Source: Ignavibacteria bacterium UBA7675
GTDB lineage: Bacteria > Bacteroidota > Ignavibacteria > Kapaibacteriales > UB7675
Length of the DNA stretch: 64,000 nucleotides
NCBI GenBank assembly: GCA_002483085.1
Contig: DLHF01000036.1
Span: forward strand, 15,530 to 79,529
Direction of reading: 5' to 3'
A model generated the notes under the pieces. It was not told the DNA's origin. It saw nothing but the letters and a program-made list of their open reading frames with translations, and made no database searches. The translations under genes were made by a program, and so were the position numbers. Each line of letters starts with the position of its first letter. Position 1 is the first letter of the stretch. This document shows, one piece after another, positions 43,797 through 53,204 of this stretch.

Positions 43797-46217
43797 TTAC
43801 CGCCTCAATGCAGCTCCTGTAGAACGCTCTACGGCTTCGACCACGGCGCTGATGCGCTCGTCAACGTCGCTGTCGAGCAGCGTTTTGTCCGGCGAATTAA
43901 ATGCAAGCGAGAAACCAATGCTTTTACGGCCTTCTCCAAGCGCTCCGCCTTCGAAAACATCGAACACCGAGAGCTCGCGCAGATGGCCGCCCGCATGCTG
44001 TGCAATAACATTCTTAATCTTTTCGGCTGTTACAGCCATATCCGTAACAAATGCCAAATCGCGATATACCGTTGGATACGGCGACACTTCGCTATACACG
44101 GCAGGCCGTACTTTTAGTGCGTCTAAAGCAGTTATGGAAATTGAAAGTATATACACAGGCGGCGCAATATCGAACCGCTTGAGCACAGCCGGAGCTATTT
44201 CGCCCGCAAAACCAATCTCGCGTCCGCGTACCATTACCATAACAGCGTTGCGCGTAAGCACTGGATGATCTTGCTCGATTGGCACAAGGCGTACACCTTC
44301 CACTCTCGTTTCTTCGATCACACTTTCGAGCGCGCCTTTGATGTCGTAAAAATCAACGTCCCGAGCGGCTACATTCCAACCCGGCTCTTGTACTTTACCG
44401 CTTATGCCCACGACGAGATATTCTTCTTCGTGAAATCCTTCCAACCGGGTTCTCTCGCCTGGCATTGCATAGCGGAACTGCTTGCCAATTTCAAACAGTG
44501 CGAGGTTGCGCTCGCCATAGCGAATATTGCGCTCTATAACGCGCAGCATCGAGGGCACAAGCGACGGCCTCATCACCGAGAGTTCTTCGCCAAGCGGATT
44601 GCGAAGCCGCACTGGCTTGTCTGTAAACATCGCAGCCGAAGCGGGATCAATCATGTTTTGAGTCATGAGCTCTGTAAATCCAGCAGCAGGCAGGTAATCG
44701 CGCAACAATGTACTCATTTTTGAGACGACAAGCACCTCTGGCAGCGCATTTCCGCCAAATGAAAATGCACCCGTAAGCGAAGCAGGAATGTTGTCGTAGT
44801 AGTACAGCCGGGCAATTTCCTCAATAATGTCAATTTCGTGCCCGATATCCACGCGATAGCTCGGCACCCGCACGGTAATCGCTTCCTCATCGGCAGCGAG
44901 CACGGTAAAGCGCAGACGCTCTAAAAACAACTGCATATCGCCGTTGGGAATATCAACACCAATGATCGAGCGAGCTCTTGCAGGGCGCAGGCGAAGCTCC
45001 ACAGGTGGCACAGCTACGGGGTATTCATCGACAATACCCGGCGCTACTGTCCCGCCTGCAATCTCTGCAATCAAAGCAGCAGCGCGGTCGACGGCATAGA
45101 TTACATTGTTGATGTCCGTACCCCGCTCGAAGCGGTAAGAAGCATCACTCGATATATCTAATTTTTTTGCGGTACGGCGCACCGACGATGGTTTGAAATA
45201 AGCCGACTCGATAAATACTGTCGTCGTAGCATCGGTAATTTCGCTATTCTCACCGCCCATCACGCCAGCAACAGCCACCGGCCTTTCGGCGTCGCAGATC
45301 ATCAGCATCTGGCTATCAAGCGTGCGCTCTTTGCTGTCGAGCGTTGTAAATTTTTCTCCGTCGGATGCTGTCCGCACGACGATCTTCTTCTGTGCAATGG
45401 TGTCCAGGTCGAACGCATGCAGCGGATGGCCACACTCCATCAGCACAAAATTGGTAATGTCCACCACATTGTTGCGCGGGCGCAGGCCAATAGCCGTAAG
45501 GCGATTTTTCAGCCATTCGGGCGATTCTTCAATTTTCACACCCGTTACTACGCGCCCAGCATAGCGCGGGCACAACTCCGCATTGTCGATCTGCACCGAC
45601 ACGCGTTCCGCAGCAGGTGCACCGCTTTCGGGCACCGCTACTTCGGGCATACGAAGCGGCAAATCATAATAAGCGGCAATTTCGCGGGCAATACCGAGGT
45701 GGCTCAGGGCATCGGCGCGGTTTGGCGTTACGCTTATTTCGTAGATAACATCATCCGCACCGAGGTATTCGGCCAGCGGAGTTCCCACCACAGCATCGTC
45801 GGGCAGCACCCAGATACCGCCGTCGTCTTCGCCAATACCAAGCTCAAAGCGGCTACAGATCATGCCATTGGACTCCACACCGCGAATCTTGCGTTTGCCA
45901 ATTTCAAAGCCGCCATTCGGCACAATAGCGCCATCTACAGCTACGGCAATTTTCTGCCCGGCGTCTACATTCGGCGCACCGCAGATAATCGTCCGCGTCG
46001 TATCGCCACCTGTAGACACTTCGCACACCGATAGCTTGTCGGCATTTGGATGTTTCTCACGGCTTACTACGAACCCCACAAAAAACCTGTCGAATGCGCG
46101 TGCATTATCAGTAATATGATCCACTTCGATACCGAGCATCGTCAGGACATCAGAAAGCTCTTGCGGCGTGCAAGAGAGGTCGACAAATTCTTTGAGCCAG
46201 CGTTGAGAGATAAGCAT
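43797..46217 (-). CDS. pheT: Phenylalanyl-tRNA synthetase beta subunit
   Basis: An 806-residue protein of usual length; ATG at 46217 is the true N-terminus (MLISQRWLKEFVDL). Domains in order: tRNA-binding EMAP/OB-fold (CEVSTGGDTTRTIICGAPNV), B3/4 editing domain, B5 domain, the catalytic-like core with ERNIRYGERNLALFEIG, and the C-terminal ferredoxin-fold anticodon-binding domain (YSEVSPYPTVYRDLAFV). It charges tRNA-Phe with PheS; pheS is not in the window. It leads the pheT - coiled-coil - zapA run. Confidence 0.97.
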   Translation of the reverse strand: MLISQRWLKEFVDLSCTPQELSDVLTMLGIEVDHITDNARAFDRFFVGFVVSREKHPNADKLSVCEVSTGGDTTRTIICGAPNVDAGQKIAVAVDGAIVPNGGFEIGKRKIRGVESNGMICSRFELGIGEDDGGIWVLPDDAVVGTPLAEYLGADDVIYEISVTPNRADALSHLGIAREIAAYYDLPLRMPEVAVPESGAPAAERVSVQIDNAELCPRYAGRVVTGVKIEESPEWLKNRLTAIGLRPRNNVVDITNFVLMECGHPLHAFDLDTIAQKKIVVRTASDGEKFTTLDSKERTLDSQMLMICDAERPVAVAGVMGGENSEITDATTTVFIESAYFKPSSVRRTAKKLDISSDASYRFERGTDINNVIYAVDRAAALIAEIAGGTVAPGIVDEYPVAVPPVELRLRPARARSIIGVDIPNGDMQLFLERLRFTVLAADEEAITVRVPSYRVDIGHEIDIIEEIARLYYYDNIPASLTGAFSFGGNALPEVLVVSKMSTLLRDYLPAAGFTELMTQNMIDPASAAMFTDKPVRLRNPLGEELSVMRPSLVPSMLRVIERNIRYGERNLALFEIGKQFRYAMPGERTRLEGFHEEEYLVVGISGKVQEPGWNVAARDVDFYDIKGALESVIEETRVEGVRLVPIEQDHPVLTRNAVMVMVRGREIGFAGEIAPAVLKRFDIAPPVYILSISITALDALKVRPAVYSEVSPYPTVYRDLAFVTDMAVTAEKIKNVIAQHAGGHLRELSVFDVFEGGALGEGRKSIGFSLAFNSPDKTLLDSDVDERISAVVEAVERSTGAALRR

Positions 46218-46457
46218 GAGAGTAGACCGCCATTCGGGATGGGAGAACAAATTTCACAAAAATACGCTTTTTCGCGGGCAGAACAAACGCAAGCGGAAGT
46301 TTAAGTGTAGCAAAGCGTTATCTATCATAGCTTCAGGTAGGCTCTGCGGTGCCTGTGGAGGGTAGAAACACCACACAAATTTCCTGTTAAAACAAACATT
46401 TTTGAAATAATGCTTGGATTTTGTCGCCGCAGAGGTTAAGTTTGTGTCTCTTGAAAT

Positions 46458-46530
<73 letters not shown>

Positions 46531-46544
46531 CTACGACAAAAGAT

Positions 46545-46580
46545 AAAGCCTTGTAAGGTAACAACTTACAAGGCTTTTTT
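46545..46580 (+). terminator. Rho-independent terminator of the tRNA-fMet gene
   Basis: Thirteen-base perfect arms AAAGCCTTGTAAG and CTTACAAGGCTTT with a six-base loop and a T-run, 15 bases after the tRNA. Confidence 0.9.
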
Positions 46581-46612
46581 CTTTTCCTGCGTACACTTTC
46601 TTCTCTAGTGTT

Positions 46613-46735
46613 CTATATTTTTTTCAGATATTCACTTACCTGTTTAGGAAATTTAGAAACCAACCACTTAAGAACGTCTAATTGGTCTAAGGTACTCCCA
46701 TTTATTAGGACCAGCAAGCTTTCATTGTAAGATTG
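46613..46735 (-). pseudogene. AT-rich C-terminal gene remnant
   Basis: On the minus strand 40 open codons without a start read like a real C-terminus (SLLVLINGSTLDQLDVLKWL, then VSKFPKQVSEYLKKI and TAG). The stretch is AT-richer than its neighbours and is enclosed by the two copies of the tRNA 3' end. It is probably the remnant of a gene carried by an integrated element; its family is unknown. Confidence 0.45.
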
Positions 46736-46820
46736 CTATGCCCCCACGTGCCTGTAGTGCTCTATAGGCTTGTACACCTCCGCAGGCGTGATGCGCCGAT
46801 ACCCTGATGCGGACGGCGAT

Positions 46821-46844
46821 GGTTCAAGTCCTGCCCCCGCTACT
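46821..46844 (+). repeat. Direct repeat 2 (copied tRNA 3' end), candidate attR
   Basis: Exact copy of the last 22 bases of tRNA-fMet plus two flanking bases. The sequence before it does not form a D-arm or anticodon arm, so this is not a second tRNA. Confidence 0.6.
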
Positions 46845-46847
46845 CTA

Positions 46848-46881
46848 AAAGCCTGAAATTGAAAAGTTTCGGGCTTTTTTG
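46848..46881 (+). terminator. Rho-independent terminator after the repeated tRNA end
   Basis: Arms AAGCCTGAAA and TTTCGGGCTT with one mismatch, followed by a T-run. Each tRNA-end copy is thus followed by its own terminator, which fits a duplicated tRNA 3' region. Confidence 0.7.
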
Positions 46882-46942
46882 TTTTACCACCCGGCATCCG
46901 CAGTACAAATTTCTTTCTACAAAACAACTGGTAGAAACTCGG

Positions 46943-48433
46943 TTATTTCGTTTCCACATCTATTATTCCCTGCCCCGCACTCCCTAAATAGTGCTGTATC
47001 ACCGGGATATACACATCCGTCCCATTATCGCAGTTAGTAAGAATCAGCAAACCTCGCCCCGATTTCGGTAGAATAAATGCCATCATATGGACTCCTACAT
47101 CGTCGCCCCCGTGTACAAGCGCATATTCGCCATCGCTGATATTTTCATCCACCCACCAGCTCAGTCCCCAATATTTGCGCGGCGCTATTCGCACCTGATT
47201 GGCTATCATTTCCCCGTATAAATCTTTTTGCAAGCCTGCACCATTCATAACATAGAGCATAAAGCGGCTGTAATCCTCCACAGTTGTCAGCAAATCATCA
47301 GCGCCATTTGCCGATGTATTTTTATAGGTAGAATACAGAGTGCCATCCGCTTTGTGCCATGCTGCAAACCTCGATTCGTCCACTGCCTTCTGCCAGTAAA
47401 AATAGGTATCCTTCATGCCGAGAGGCCGGAACACTAATTCTTCAGCTAACTGATCCAGTTTTTTTCCAAATTTATGTTCTAATGCTTTTCGCAGGTATTC
47501 AAAGCCCTCACCTGAGTATTGGTATGCAGTTCCCGGCTCGAACTTAAAACTCAGCTTACCATCAGAGTTTTCCCGCCGCCAGTTTGGAAAGCCCGACTGA
47601 TGGCTTAGAATATGCCGAGTCGTCAGTTGTTTGCTTCGCGGATCATTGGCAATGTCCGGGTCTGTCCAGTATATTCCGATTGGTTCGTCCAAACTCCATT
47701 GGCTCGCGTCTATCAGCTTTAAAGCTACCATTGCAGTAATGGGCTTGGTCAGTGAGGCCACATTAAATATTGTGTTGGCGGGCAGTGGTTTCCCCTGCTC
47801 ATCCCTACCATACACCATGATCTCCTGAATTTTCCCATCCTGTATATAGCCAATTCCCAGCGCGGGTATATTCTTTTCCGCCAGCCATTTTTCGGTTTCT
47901 GGTCTGTCTTTGAAAAGCATGCTTTCACGTAGGGCTTCTGCATCTGCTGGCTTGTGATGATTGTAGCTCAGCCCCCGACTCAGTTTCCACTTTCCATCCT
48001 CTATCAGCCATACATGTGTGAATGTTGCTGCACTGGTTACATATTCGGGTTTGTCTTTTTCAATGGCGTAAAATAGATGCTCACCTGCCTGAATAGCGCC
48101 GTACAGCACGCCATCCTTGTTCAGCGGGTACACCTTCAGCGAACTGTCGATAAGCTGTCTTCGTGGTTTATAGGGAAGTTTGCAAAGGCCATCTCTTATC
48201 CCAGCAATAAATACCGCCTTCCCAGAGGTAACACCCGACTGGTCGTGGTAAAATTCAAAATCATCGCTCACTAATTCTTCAAACTGCTGGATGTTGCAGG
48301 TGTTAAAGCCGATGGTAAACAGTAAGCTGTCCTGCGTCTTTAATGTTTTGTAGAGTGCCGGCGATCTATCCACCTGTGCACACAACGGAGTAGAAACCAA
48401 TAGCAAGAGAATAGCGACATGTATCATTTTCAT
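46943..48433 (-). CDS. Secreted serine hydrolase: DUF4440-like domain fused to class C beta-lactamase fold
   Basis: A 496-residue protein with a signal peptide ending at LCA-QVD. Residues about 25-160 are a SnoaL/DUF4440-like cone (QQFEELVSDDFEFYHDQSG and LIEDGKWKLSRGLSYNH). Residues about 180-490 carry the class C beta-lactamase/DD-peptidase fold: S227-L-T-K230 nucleophile motif, Y306-S-G308 in place of YxN, and late HGGDD for the KTG-like strand. Esterases, peptidases and true beta-lactamases share these motifs, so substrate is open. It is divergent from the BlaI/BlaR1-like pair, with three dyads in between; regulation by BlaI is plausible. Confidence 0.85.
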   Translation of the reverse strand: MKMIHVAILLLLVSTPLCAQVDRSPALYKTLKTQDSLLFTIGFNTCNIQQFEELVSDDFEFYHDQSGVTSGKAVFIAGIRDGLCKLPYKPRRQLIDSSLKVYPLNKDGVLYGAIQAGEHLFYAIEKDKPEYVTSAATFTHVWLIEDGKWKLSRGLSYNHHKPADAEALRESMLFKDRPETEKWLAEKNIPALGIGYIQDGKIQEIMVYGRDEQGKPLPANTIFNVASLTKPITAMVALKLIDASQWSLDEPIGIYWTDPDIANDPRSKQLTTRHILSHQSGFPNWRRENSDGKLSFKFEPGTAYQYSGEGFEYLRKALEHKFGKKLDQLAEELVFRPLGMKDTYFYWQKAVDESRFAAWHKADGTLYSTYKNTSANGADDLLTTVEDYSRFMLYVMNGAGLQKDLYGEMIANQVRIAPRKYWGLSWWVDENISDGEYALVHGGDDVGVHMMAFILPKSGRGLLILTNCDNGTDVYIPVIQHYLGSAGQGIIDVETK

Positions 48434-48623
48434 TTTTTGATCAGTTTTTTTTGTTTTTGATACGATAACAGTTGCGCCTCGCTATCAGCAAGGCCGAAGA
48501 CTCCTGCACAAAAAAACGAACTGAAGCTGCCCTGATACGAGAACTACAACATATAGATTCGCGCTACCTCACTCACAGCTATTTTGCGGCTCCAACGCGA
48601 AAAACACAAAATAATTCACCATC

Positions 48624-48697
48624 TACGAATATTTTCGTATTTCCCTCTTGCATCTACGAATCTCTTCGTATATATTCGCACTACGAAATTTTTCGTA
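48624..48697. promoter_or_regulatory. Three BlaI-type dyad operators (TACGAA-n4-TTCGTA)
   Basis: Three 16-base dyads share TACGAA and TTCGTA arms with four-base spacers: 48624-48639, 48655-48670 and 48682-48697. Centres are 31 and 27 bases apart. The last ends 22 bases before the BlaI-like ATG, where a BlaI/MecI dimer would block its own promoter. The intergenic region is shared with the divergent serine hydrolase. Confidence 0.8.
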
Positions 48698-48719
48698 TAA
48701 TAAATCAACGGAACATATC

Positions 48720-49094
48720 ATGCTCAAACCAACGGAAGCAGAACTTGAAATCCTCCATGTGCTCTGGCAGCAGGGCTCCTGTACAGTGCGATTCGTGCAC
48801 GAGACACTACACGCACAAAAGGACGTGGGCTATACGACAACGCTGAAGCTCATGCAGATTATGGCAGAGAAAGGATTAGTACGCCGCAATGTAGAATCGC
48901 GCACGCATGTGTACGAGGCGGCAATCAACGAAACGGAAGCTCAAGGCGAATTGCTTCGCGGCTTTTTGCACACAGCATTCCGTGGCTCGGCAATGAAATT
49001 AGTAATGCAGGCTCTCGGCAATCACAAAACTTCCCGCGAGGAATTAGACGAGATCCGCAAATTCATAGAAAATATGGAAGGAGACAACCAATGA
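48720..49094 (+). CDS. BlaI/MecI/CopY-family repressor
   Basis: A 124-residue protein from the ATG at 48720, just after the operator dyads. The winged helix carries LKPTEAELEILHVLWQQGS, the recognition segment TTTLKLMQIMAEKGLV and the wing NVESRTHVYEAAI; the C-terminal helix dimerises and contains the protease-sensitive linker region. It overlaps the next gene by four bases (ATGA), the usual BlaI-BlaR1 coupling. Predicted target: the three upstream dyads. Confidence 0.95.
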   Translation: MLKPTEAELEILHVLWQQGSCTVRFVHETLHAQKDVGYTTTLKLMQIMAEKGLVRRNVESRTHVYEAAINETEAQGELLRGFLHTAFRGSAMKLVMQALGNHKTSREELDEIRKFIENMEGDNQ

Positions 49095-51256
49095 TTCCAT
49101 CCGAACTTTTCTCCGATGCGCTCATCTACGCAGTGGGCTGGACAATTGTCCACACGCTTTGGCAGGGCGCCCTTGTAGCTGGAGTGCTCGCTGTGGCGCT
49201 GGCGTGTATGCGCTCGTGTGCACCAAACACACGCTACCTGCTATCAGCTACGGGGCTGCTGCTGATTGCAGGTATGGCAGTGCCGACGTTTATTAGCCTC
49301 TATACTCCCGCCTCTACATCCCACACAGTGGCAATAGAATATTTTGTTGATACACAGCTTGCAGACAGAGCCAGGCCGCATGCTGCAATGGCCGAAGCCG
49401 CCACTGCTCCCGGCGATAGCGCGGCCACGTTGCGTACCTGGCTCGATGCAGGCATGCCTGCTGTTGTCATGATATGGCTCGCGGGCATGTTCTTCTTTAC
49501 TGTGAAATTTCTGGCAGAATTCGCTTATACCAACCGCATGCGGTACAGAGAAACAGTTGCTCCTTCCACCTTCTGGAAATGCCGGTGCGACGAACTCTGC
49601 CACATGGCAGGCGTGCGCACAAGTATCGACCTTGTGGAATCGGCATTGGTGCAGGTGCCCGTGGTTATCGGCGCGCTCAAGCCGATGATCCTGCTGCCGC
49701 TCGGCACGCTGGCTGGGCTGCCTGCCCAACAGGTAGAAGCTATTCTCGCCCACGAGCTGGCACACATTCGCAGACACGACTATCTCGTGAATATTCTACA
49801 AACACTTGTAAGTATCTTGTTCTTTTATCATCCCGCTGTGTGGTGGCTGTCATCCCGCATGCGAATCGAGCGCGAACACTGCTGCGACGATATTGCTGTT
49901 GCGATCTCCGGTAGCCCTATGGCTTTGGCAAAAGCTCTGGCAGGACTACAGGAACGAGCTCTTGCCCCGCGCACAGCAATGGCGGCTACAGGCGATAAGA
50001 AACACTATCTGCTCCATCGCATTCGCCGCATCGCAGGACAGCCCGGCCAGAGTTCGACACCTGTCGAACGCGGCGTAGCCGTGTGCGTACTCGTAGCGGC
50101 ACTGCTCGTAGTTGGCCTCAACACGCGCTCTTCCTTTGCATCTGCGACAGACACACATGCAACGGTAGAAGACTCTACAAAAGCACAGACTCCATACTCG
50201 ACATCGGCTTCTGTTCATCCTTCCCAGCCTGTATCGCTAGCTGTTACTGAGCAACCTGATAGCTATCAAATCAGCATATTCCTGAATACAGGCCCGAACG
50301 GTACGCCCCAGCGTATCGAAGCAGTCATAGACAATCGAAACGAGATTCAGGAGCTGTCTATCGACGGAAAGAAAGTACCGCCGTCGGAGTTCGGGAAGTA
50401 CAAAGCCATACTCAATGAGGCAAAGCAGGATCATGATGAGGCCATCGAAGATGCGGAAGAAGCCTCGCGTGATGCAGAAGAAGCCTCGCGTAATGCAGAA
50501 GAAGCCTCGCGTGATGCAGAAGAAGCCTCGCGTGATGCAGAAGAAGCCTCGCGTGAGGCGGAAGAAGCCTCGCGTGATGCAGAAGAACAAGCACATGCTT
50601 TGGAAATACAAAGTGAAGCATGGGCTAAAGAAATAGAACGGAACGCAGAAGCATGGGAAAAAGAAATAGAACGGAGCGCAGAAGCATGGGAAAAAGAAAT
50701 GGAAGCATTATATGATCAGCCCTCTGCAAATAAGAAACAGCTCGACTCACTACTGCAAATCTCTATTAAGCAATTTCAGAAAAGTGTTGAGGCGTTCAGT
50801 AAACAGGTCATACCAACAGACCAAGAATCCTATAGAAAATATATTCAGCAGTACCAGAAAAGTATACAGGAGTTCAGCCAGCAATTGGCAGAGTCCACAC
50901 GGCAGATGAAGCAGAAGGCCCGCGAACAAAAGCAGCAGGCACGGTCGAAAGAGCGGGAAGAAAACAGAAGGAAATCGGATTCCACGCGCGCGCAGGCGCA
51001 GGCCGAACGCGCATTGCGCCAAGAGAAACAGCAGCAGGAATTCCACAAAAGACGAGCGGCGTTAGAAAGCGAGTTACTGAACGACAAGCTGATTGCCAAT
51101 GTAAAAAAGTACGACTTCAAAATGACGGCTACCGAACTGACTATCGACGGCAAAAAACAGCCGCAGAGCGTATTGGAGAAGTACAAAAAGTTCTTTAATG
51201 CACAAAAAGAGTTTGATACCGAAACGACAATTCGCATCCGCAAATCAGAGAAATAA
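49091..51256 (+). CDS. M56 (BlaR1-like) membrane metalloprotease with repeat-rich C-terminus
   Basis: A 721-residue antirepressor-type protease. The N-terminal 330 residues contain four membrane segments and the zinc motif H221-E-L-A-H225 followed by RRHDYLVN and EREHCCDD, as in BlaR1. There is no penicillin-binding sensor domain; instead two similar beta-units with a SIDGKKVPPSEFGKYK and TIDGKKQPQSVLEKYK motif bracket a coiled-coil region. That region begins with six and a half 21-base tandem repeats encoding D-A-E-E-A-S-R (50450-50587), then AEAWEKEIER repeats. The extracellular part may sense a signal other than beta-lactam. Coupled to the BlaI-type repressor. Confidence 0.9.
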   Translation: MIPSELFSDALIYAVGWTIVHTLWQGALVAGVLAVALACMRSCAPNTRYLLSATGLLLIAGMAVPTFISLYTPASTSHTVAIEYFVDTQLADRARPHAAMAEAATAPGDSAATLRTWLDAGMPAVVMIWLAGMFFFTVKFLAEFAYTNRMRYRETVAPSTFWKCRCDELCHMAGVRTSIDLVESALVQVPVVIGALKPMILLPLGTLAGLPAQQVEAILAHELAHIRRHDYLVNILQTLVSILFFYHPAVWWLSSRMRIEREHCCDDIAVAISGSPMALAKALAGLQERALAPRTAMAATGDKKHYLLHRIRRIAGQPGQSSTPVERGVAVCVLVAALLVVGLNTRSSFASATDTHATVEDSTKAQTPYSTSASVHPSQPVSLAVTEQPDSYQISIFLNTGPNGTPQRIEAVIDNRNEIQELSIDGKKVPPSEFGKYKAILNEAKQDHDEAIEDAEEASRDAEEASRNAEEASRDAEEASRDAEEASREAEEASRDAEEQAHALEIQSEAWAKEIERNAEAWEKEIERSAEAWEKEMEALYDQPSANKKQLDSLLQISIKQFQKSVEAFSKQVIPTDQESYRKYIQQYQKSIQEFSQQLAESTRQMKQKAREQKQQARSKEREENRRKSDSTRAQAQAERALRQEKQQQEFHKRRAALESELLNDKLIANVKKYDFKMTATELTIDGKKQPQSVLEKYKKFFNAQKEFDTETTIRIRKSEK
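50450..50587 (+). repeat. 21-bp tandem repeats inside the BlaR1-like gene
   Basis: Six full units and a partial seventh of GATGCAGAAGAAGCCTCGCGT, with few substitutions, translate to D-A-E-E-A-S-R. The near-identical DNA suggests recent slippage, so length may vary between strains. Confidence 0.95.
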
Positions 51257-51273
51257 TGAGAACAGGGAACGGC

Positions 51274-51345
51274 GTGGCACGGGCGTCTTTGCGGCGCCCG
51301 TCTCGTCGCTGTCACCGGTCGCAGGATCGGTTCTTGGTTAGCCAA
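51274..51345 (+). repeat. Dispersed intergenic element, left-end fragment I
   Basis: GTGGCACGGGCGTC, then a CGGGCG/CGCCCG hairpin, then GTCGCTGTCACCGGTCGCA. The copy stops there; no box 3 is seen. It starts 18 bases after the BlaR1-like stop. Confidence 0.7.
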
Positions 51346-51854
51346 GCATCTGTCGCGGGTTGGCGGAAATATATGCGTCTTGGCATTAGGTGGCAGCGTA
51401 TCAATCCGTCCACTCTATACACGGACTCGGCATTACATACTGGTTCGCACCGTAGCGAGAGAGCATCAAGCAGTGCTTCCTACAAGCAGATATGCCATCG
51501 GGTAGCATCGTGCGATTGCGGGGCAATATTACCCAGCCGCCAGTTACACATCTATTTCCGCCACATACTCATTCATTTCAACCAGTTGCTCATTAGCTCT
51601 TGCAGCCTATATCCAGCTTGGTTTTTCTTTGCATTAGTTTTTCTTTCCTGCCGATCTACACATTGAGTACAAAGTACTCGTTGATCGGCCAACCGTCCCG
51701 ATGTCCTGCTCATAGCATCAGTAGCAAGAAGATGATTTATAGTAACCATACTACGGTTGAACCCCGATACGCTCCGGCTGTCGGGGTTTGCTTTTATACG
51801 GCTTGCCCACGCCACGGGCATTGATAAGATAGCCACCCGTCGTTTAGAGCAGTA
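51346..51854. other. Intergenic stretch without supported genes
   Basis: Open frames here are short and lack coding character on both strands. A hairpin at about 51760-51790 (arms AACCCCGA and TCGGGGTT) with T-rich flank could terminate transcription of the acetyltransferase-like gene or stand as a remnant of a repeat. I see no RNA gene. Confidence 0.4.
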
Positions 51855-52841
51855 TTACATCTCTTTTTCTGCTTCTACAAAATACATCCCGCCTACATCC
51901 CGCCGCCCTACTCTCGACGCCGTCCGCAGCGAAGCCGTATTGATCGGGCTAATATGCCCGTACAGCATGCCGCTGCTATCGCTCATCTCTTCGAGCAGTC
52001 GCCTCTGAATTGCTACAGCAAAGCCCCGCCCGCGAAACGGACGGTCGAGAATTTCCTCCACAACAAGCAAACCTGATAAGAAGCGCTCCTCCTGCGGAAG
52101 AACACCAACGACTCCGGCAAAACGCCCGCCGATGACAATGCCGTACAGCTTCCCTTCGTTCAGATAATCCGTCATAGTCTGGCGCGATTCCACCGGAACC
52201 ACGCGCAGATGAGGTGATTCAGCGTACAGGTGTTCGTACATCGCAGCATAGGTGTCGTAAAAATCCAGATCAGTAAGGCGCTCAAGCGCTACTTCGCCAA
52301 ATCGCGGAGGTAGAGGAAGCAGCCGAAGTACGTGCATAGGCGCGGCATAGTAGCGCAAATCACCAGCAGTAAACTCCGCTGCGCCAGGATGGTCAAGCAC
52401 ACCCGAGCTGTCGAATATACGTATCCTGCGAGGTGCAAAAACGCTGTAATGCTGTGCAATTTCGCGGGCAAGCGTGCGCGCCTGATCCGCCGATTCAAGC
52501 ACAAAACTTTTGTGAAGAATTTCAACAAAGGGCTTCTGCATATCGAGTCCTTTGAACCGAATAGACGTAAGCACATGCCGCCCGCCAGCCAGCTCCAATA
52601 GACGATAGCTGTAGTCGCTCGCTATGGCATCGGGCACAGGACAGCGCTCCTGAAACGATTCAGCAAAGTCGGTGTCGGTGATCCGCTTCGTGTTTTTTTC
52701 CCATTCCCGCCGAAGCAGGAGCCGAATGCGTTCTTCCGGTATCCACTCGCGCACCACCTGCGGCACAGCGAGGTAATCGCAGTGCAAACACTGCTGTACA
52801 ATAGCATCATTCATATTGATACACAACGGCGTTGTGGACAT
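51855..52841 (-). CDS. GNAT-like acetyltransferase family protein
   Basis: From the ATG at 52841, 328 residues. The C-terminal third fits a GNAT fold: YGIVIGGRFAGVVGVLP (strands 2-4), LSGLLVVEEILDRPFRGRGFAVAIQRRL with an R-x-x-G-x-G/A acetyl-CoA loop, and GHISPINTASLRTASRVGR, a typical end of GNATs with NxxS. The N-terminal two thirds carry no recognised domain. An upstream extension of 60 codons is not used because it crosses a terminator-poor intergenic sequence without coding character. Substrate unknown. Confidence 0.7.
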   Translation of the reverse strand: MSTTPLCINMNDAIVQQCLHCDYLAVPQVVREWIPEERIRLLLRREWEKNTKRITDTDFAESFQERCPVPDAIASDYSYRLLELAGGRHVLTSIRFKGLDMQKPFVEILHKSFVLESADQARTLAREIAQHYSVFAPRRIRIFDSSGVLDHPGAAEFTAGDLRYYAAPMHVLRLLPLPPRFGEVALERLTDLDFYDTYAAMYEHLYAESPHLRVVPVESRQTMTDYLNEGKLYGIVIGGRFAGVVGVLPQEERFLSGLLVVEEILDRPFRGRGFAVAIQRRLLEEMSDSSGMLYGHISPINTASLRTASRVGRRDVGGMYFVEAEKEM

Positions 52842-53204
52842 AGGCTTACAGATACGGGGTCCGCCCGACACTCGCCACAATAAAGAAAAGAAAGGAATAC
52901 CAAATCGATAACAAAGGTAAATATAATACCAATTTTGCTTTGCTATGAATTGCCGCGCCGGTAGCCGTAGATACAGAGATACATAGGCGGAGGCAGAAGA
53001 GAACCGCCACTTATGTGACAAATTTCGTTCACAACTGTTATACTCATACTTCTTCGGCTCCGAGTCGCGCTTGCCCCTTTACCGAAGGATTCGATCTGCC
53101 GAGCAAGAGTCCTGCTACAAGCCAACGGATACTATACATCGGCTCGCAGCAACAGTGAAGCTTCGGTTATTCTTCGTTTTTCCATTATTGGTCAGAAGCT
53201 ATCT
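52842..53204. other. Divergent intergenic region, no gene seen
   Basis: About 360 bases between the minus-strand acetyltransferase-like gene and the plus-strand lipoprotein gene. It must hold both promoters, but I see no strong minus-7/minus-33 pair, repeat copy or RNA-like structure. Confidence 0.4.

Noticed and set aside
46821..46844. Second tRNA gene
   Set aside because: Only the T-arm and acceptor end are present; no D-arm or anticodon arm precedes it.
46736..46927. Minus-strand open frame of 63 codons near the copied tRNA end
   Set aside because: Most of it reads the repeated tRNA and terminator backwards, a common artefact.
50450..50587. CRISPR-like array
   Set aside because: Units are 21 bp without spacers and are in frame inside a coding gene.
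51573..51836. Minus-strand open frame of 87 codons
   Set aside because: No ribosome site, unusual composition, and it crosses a terminator-like hairpin.
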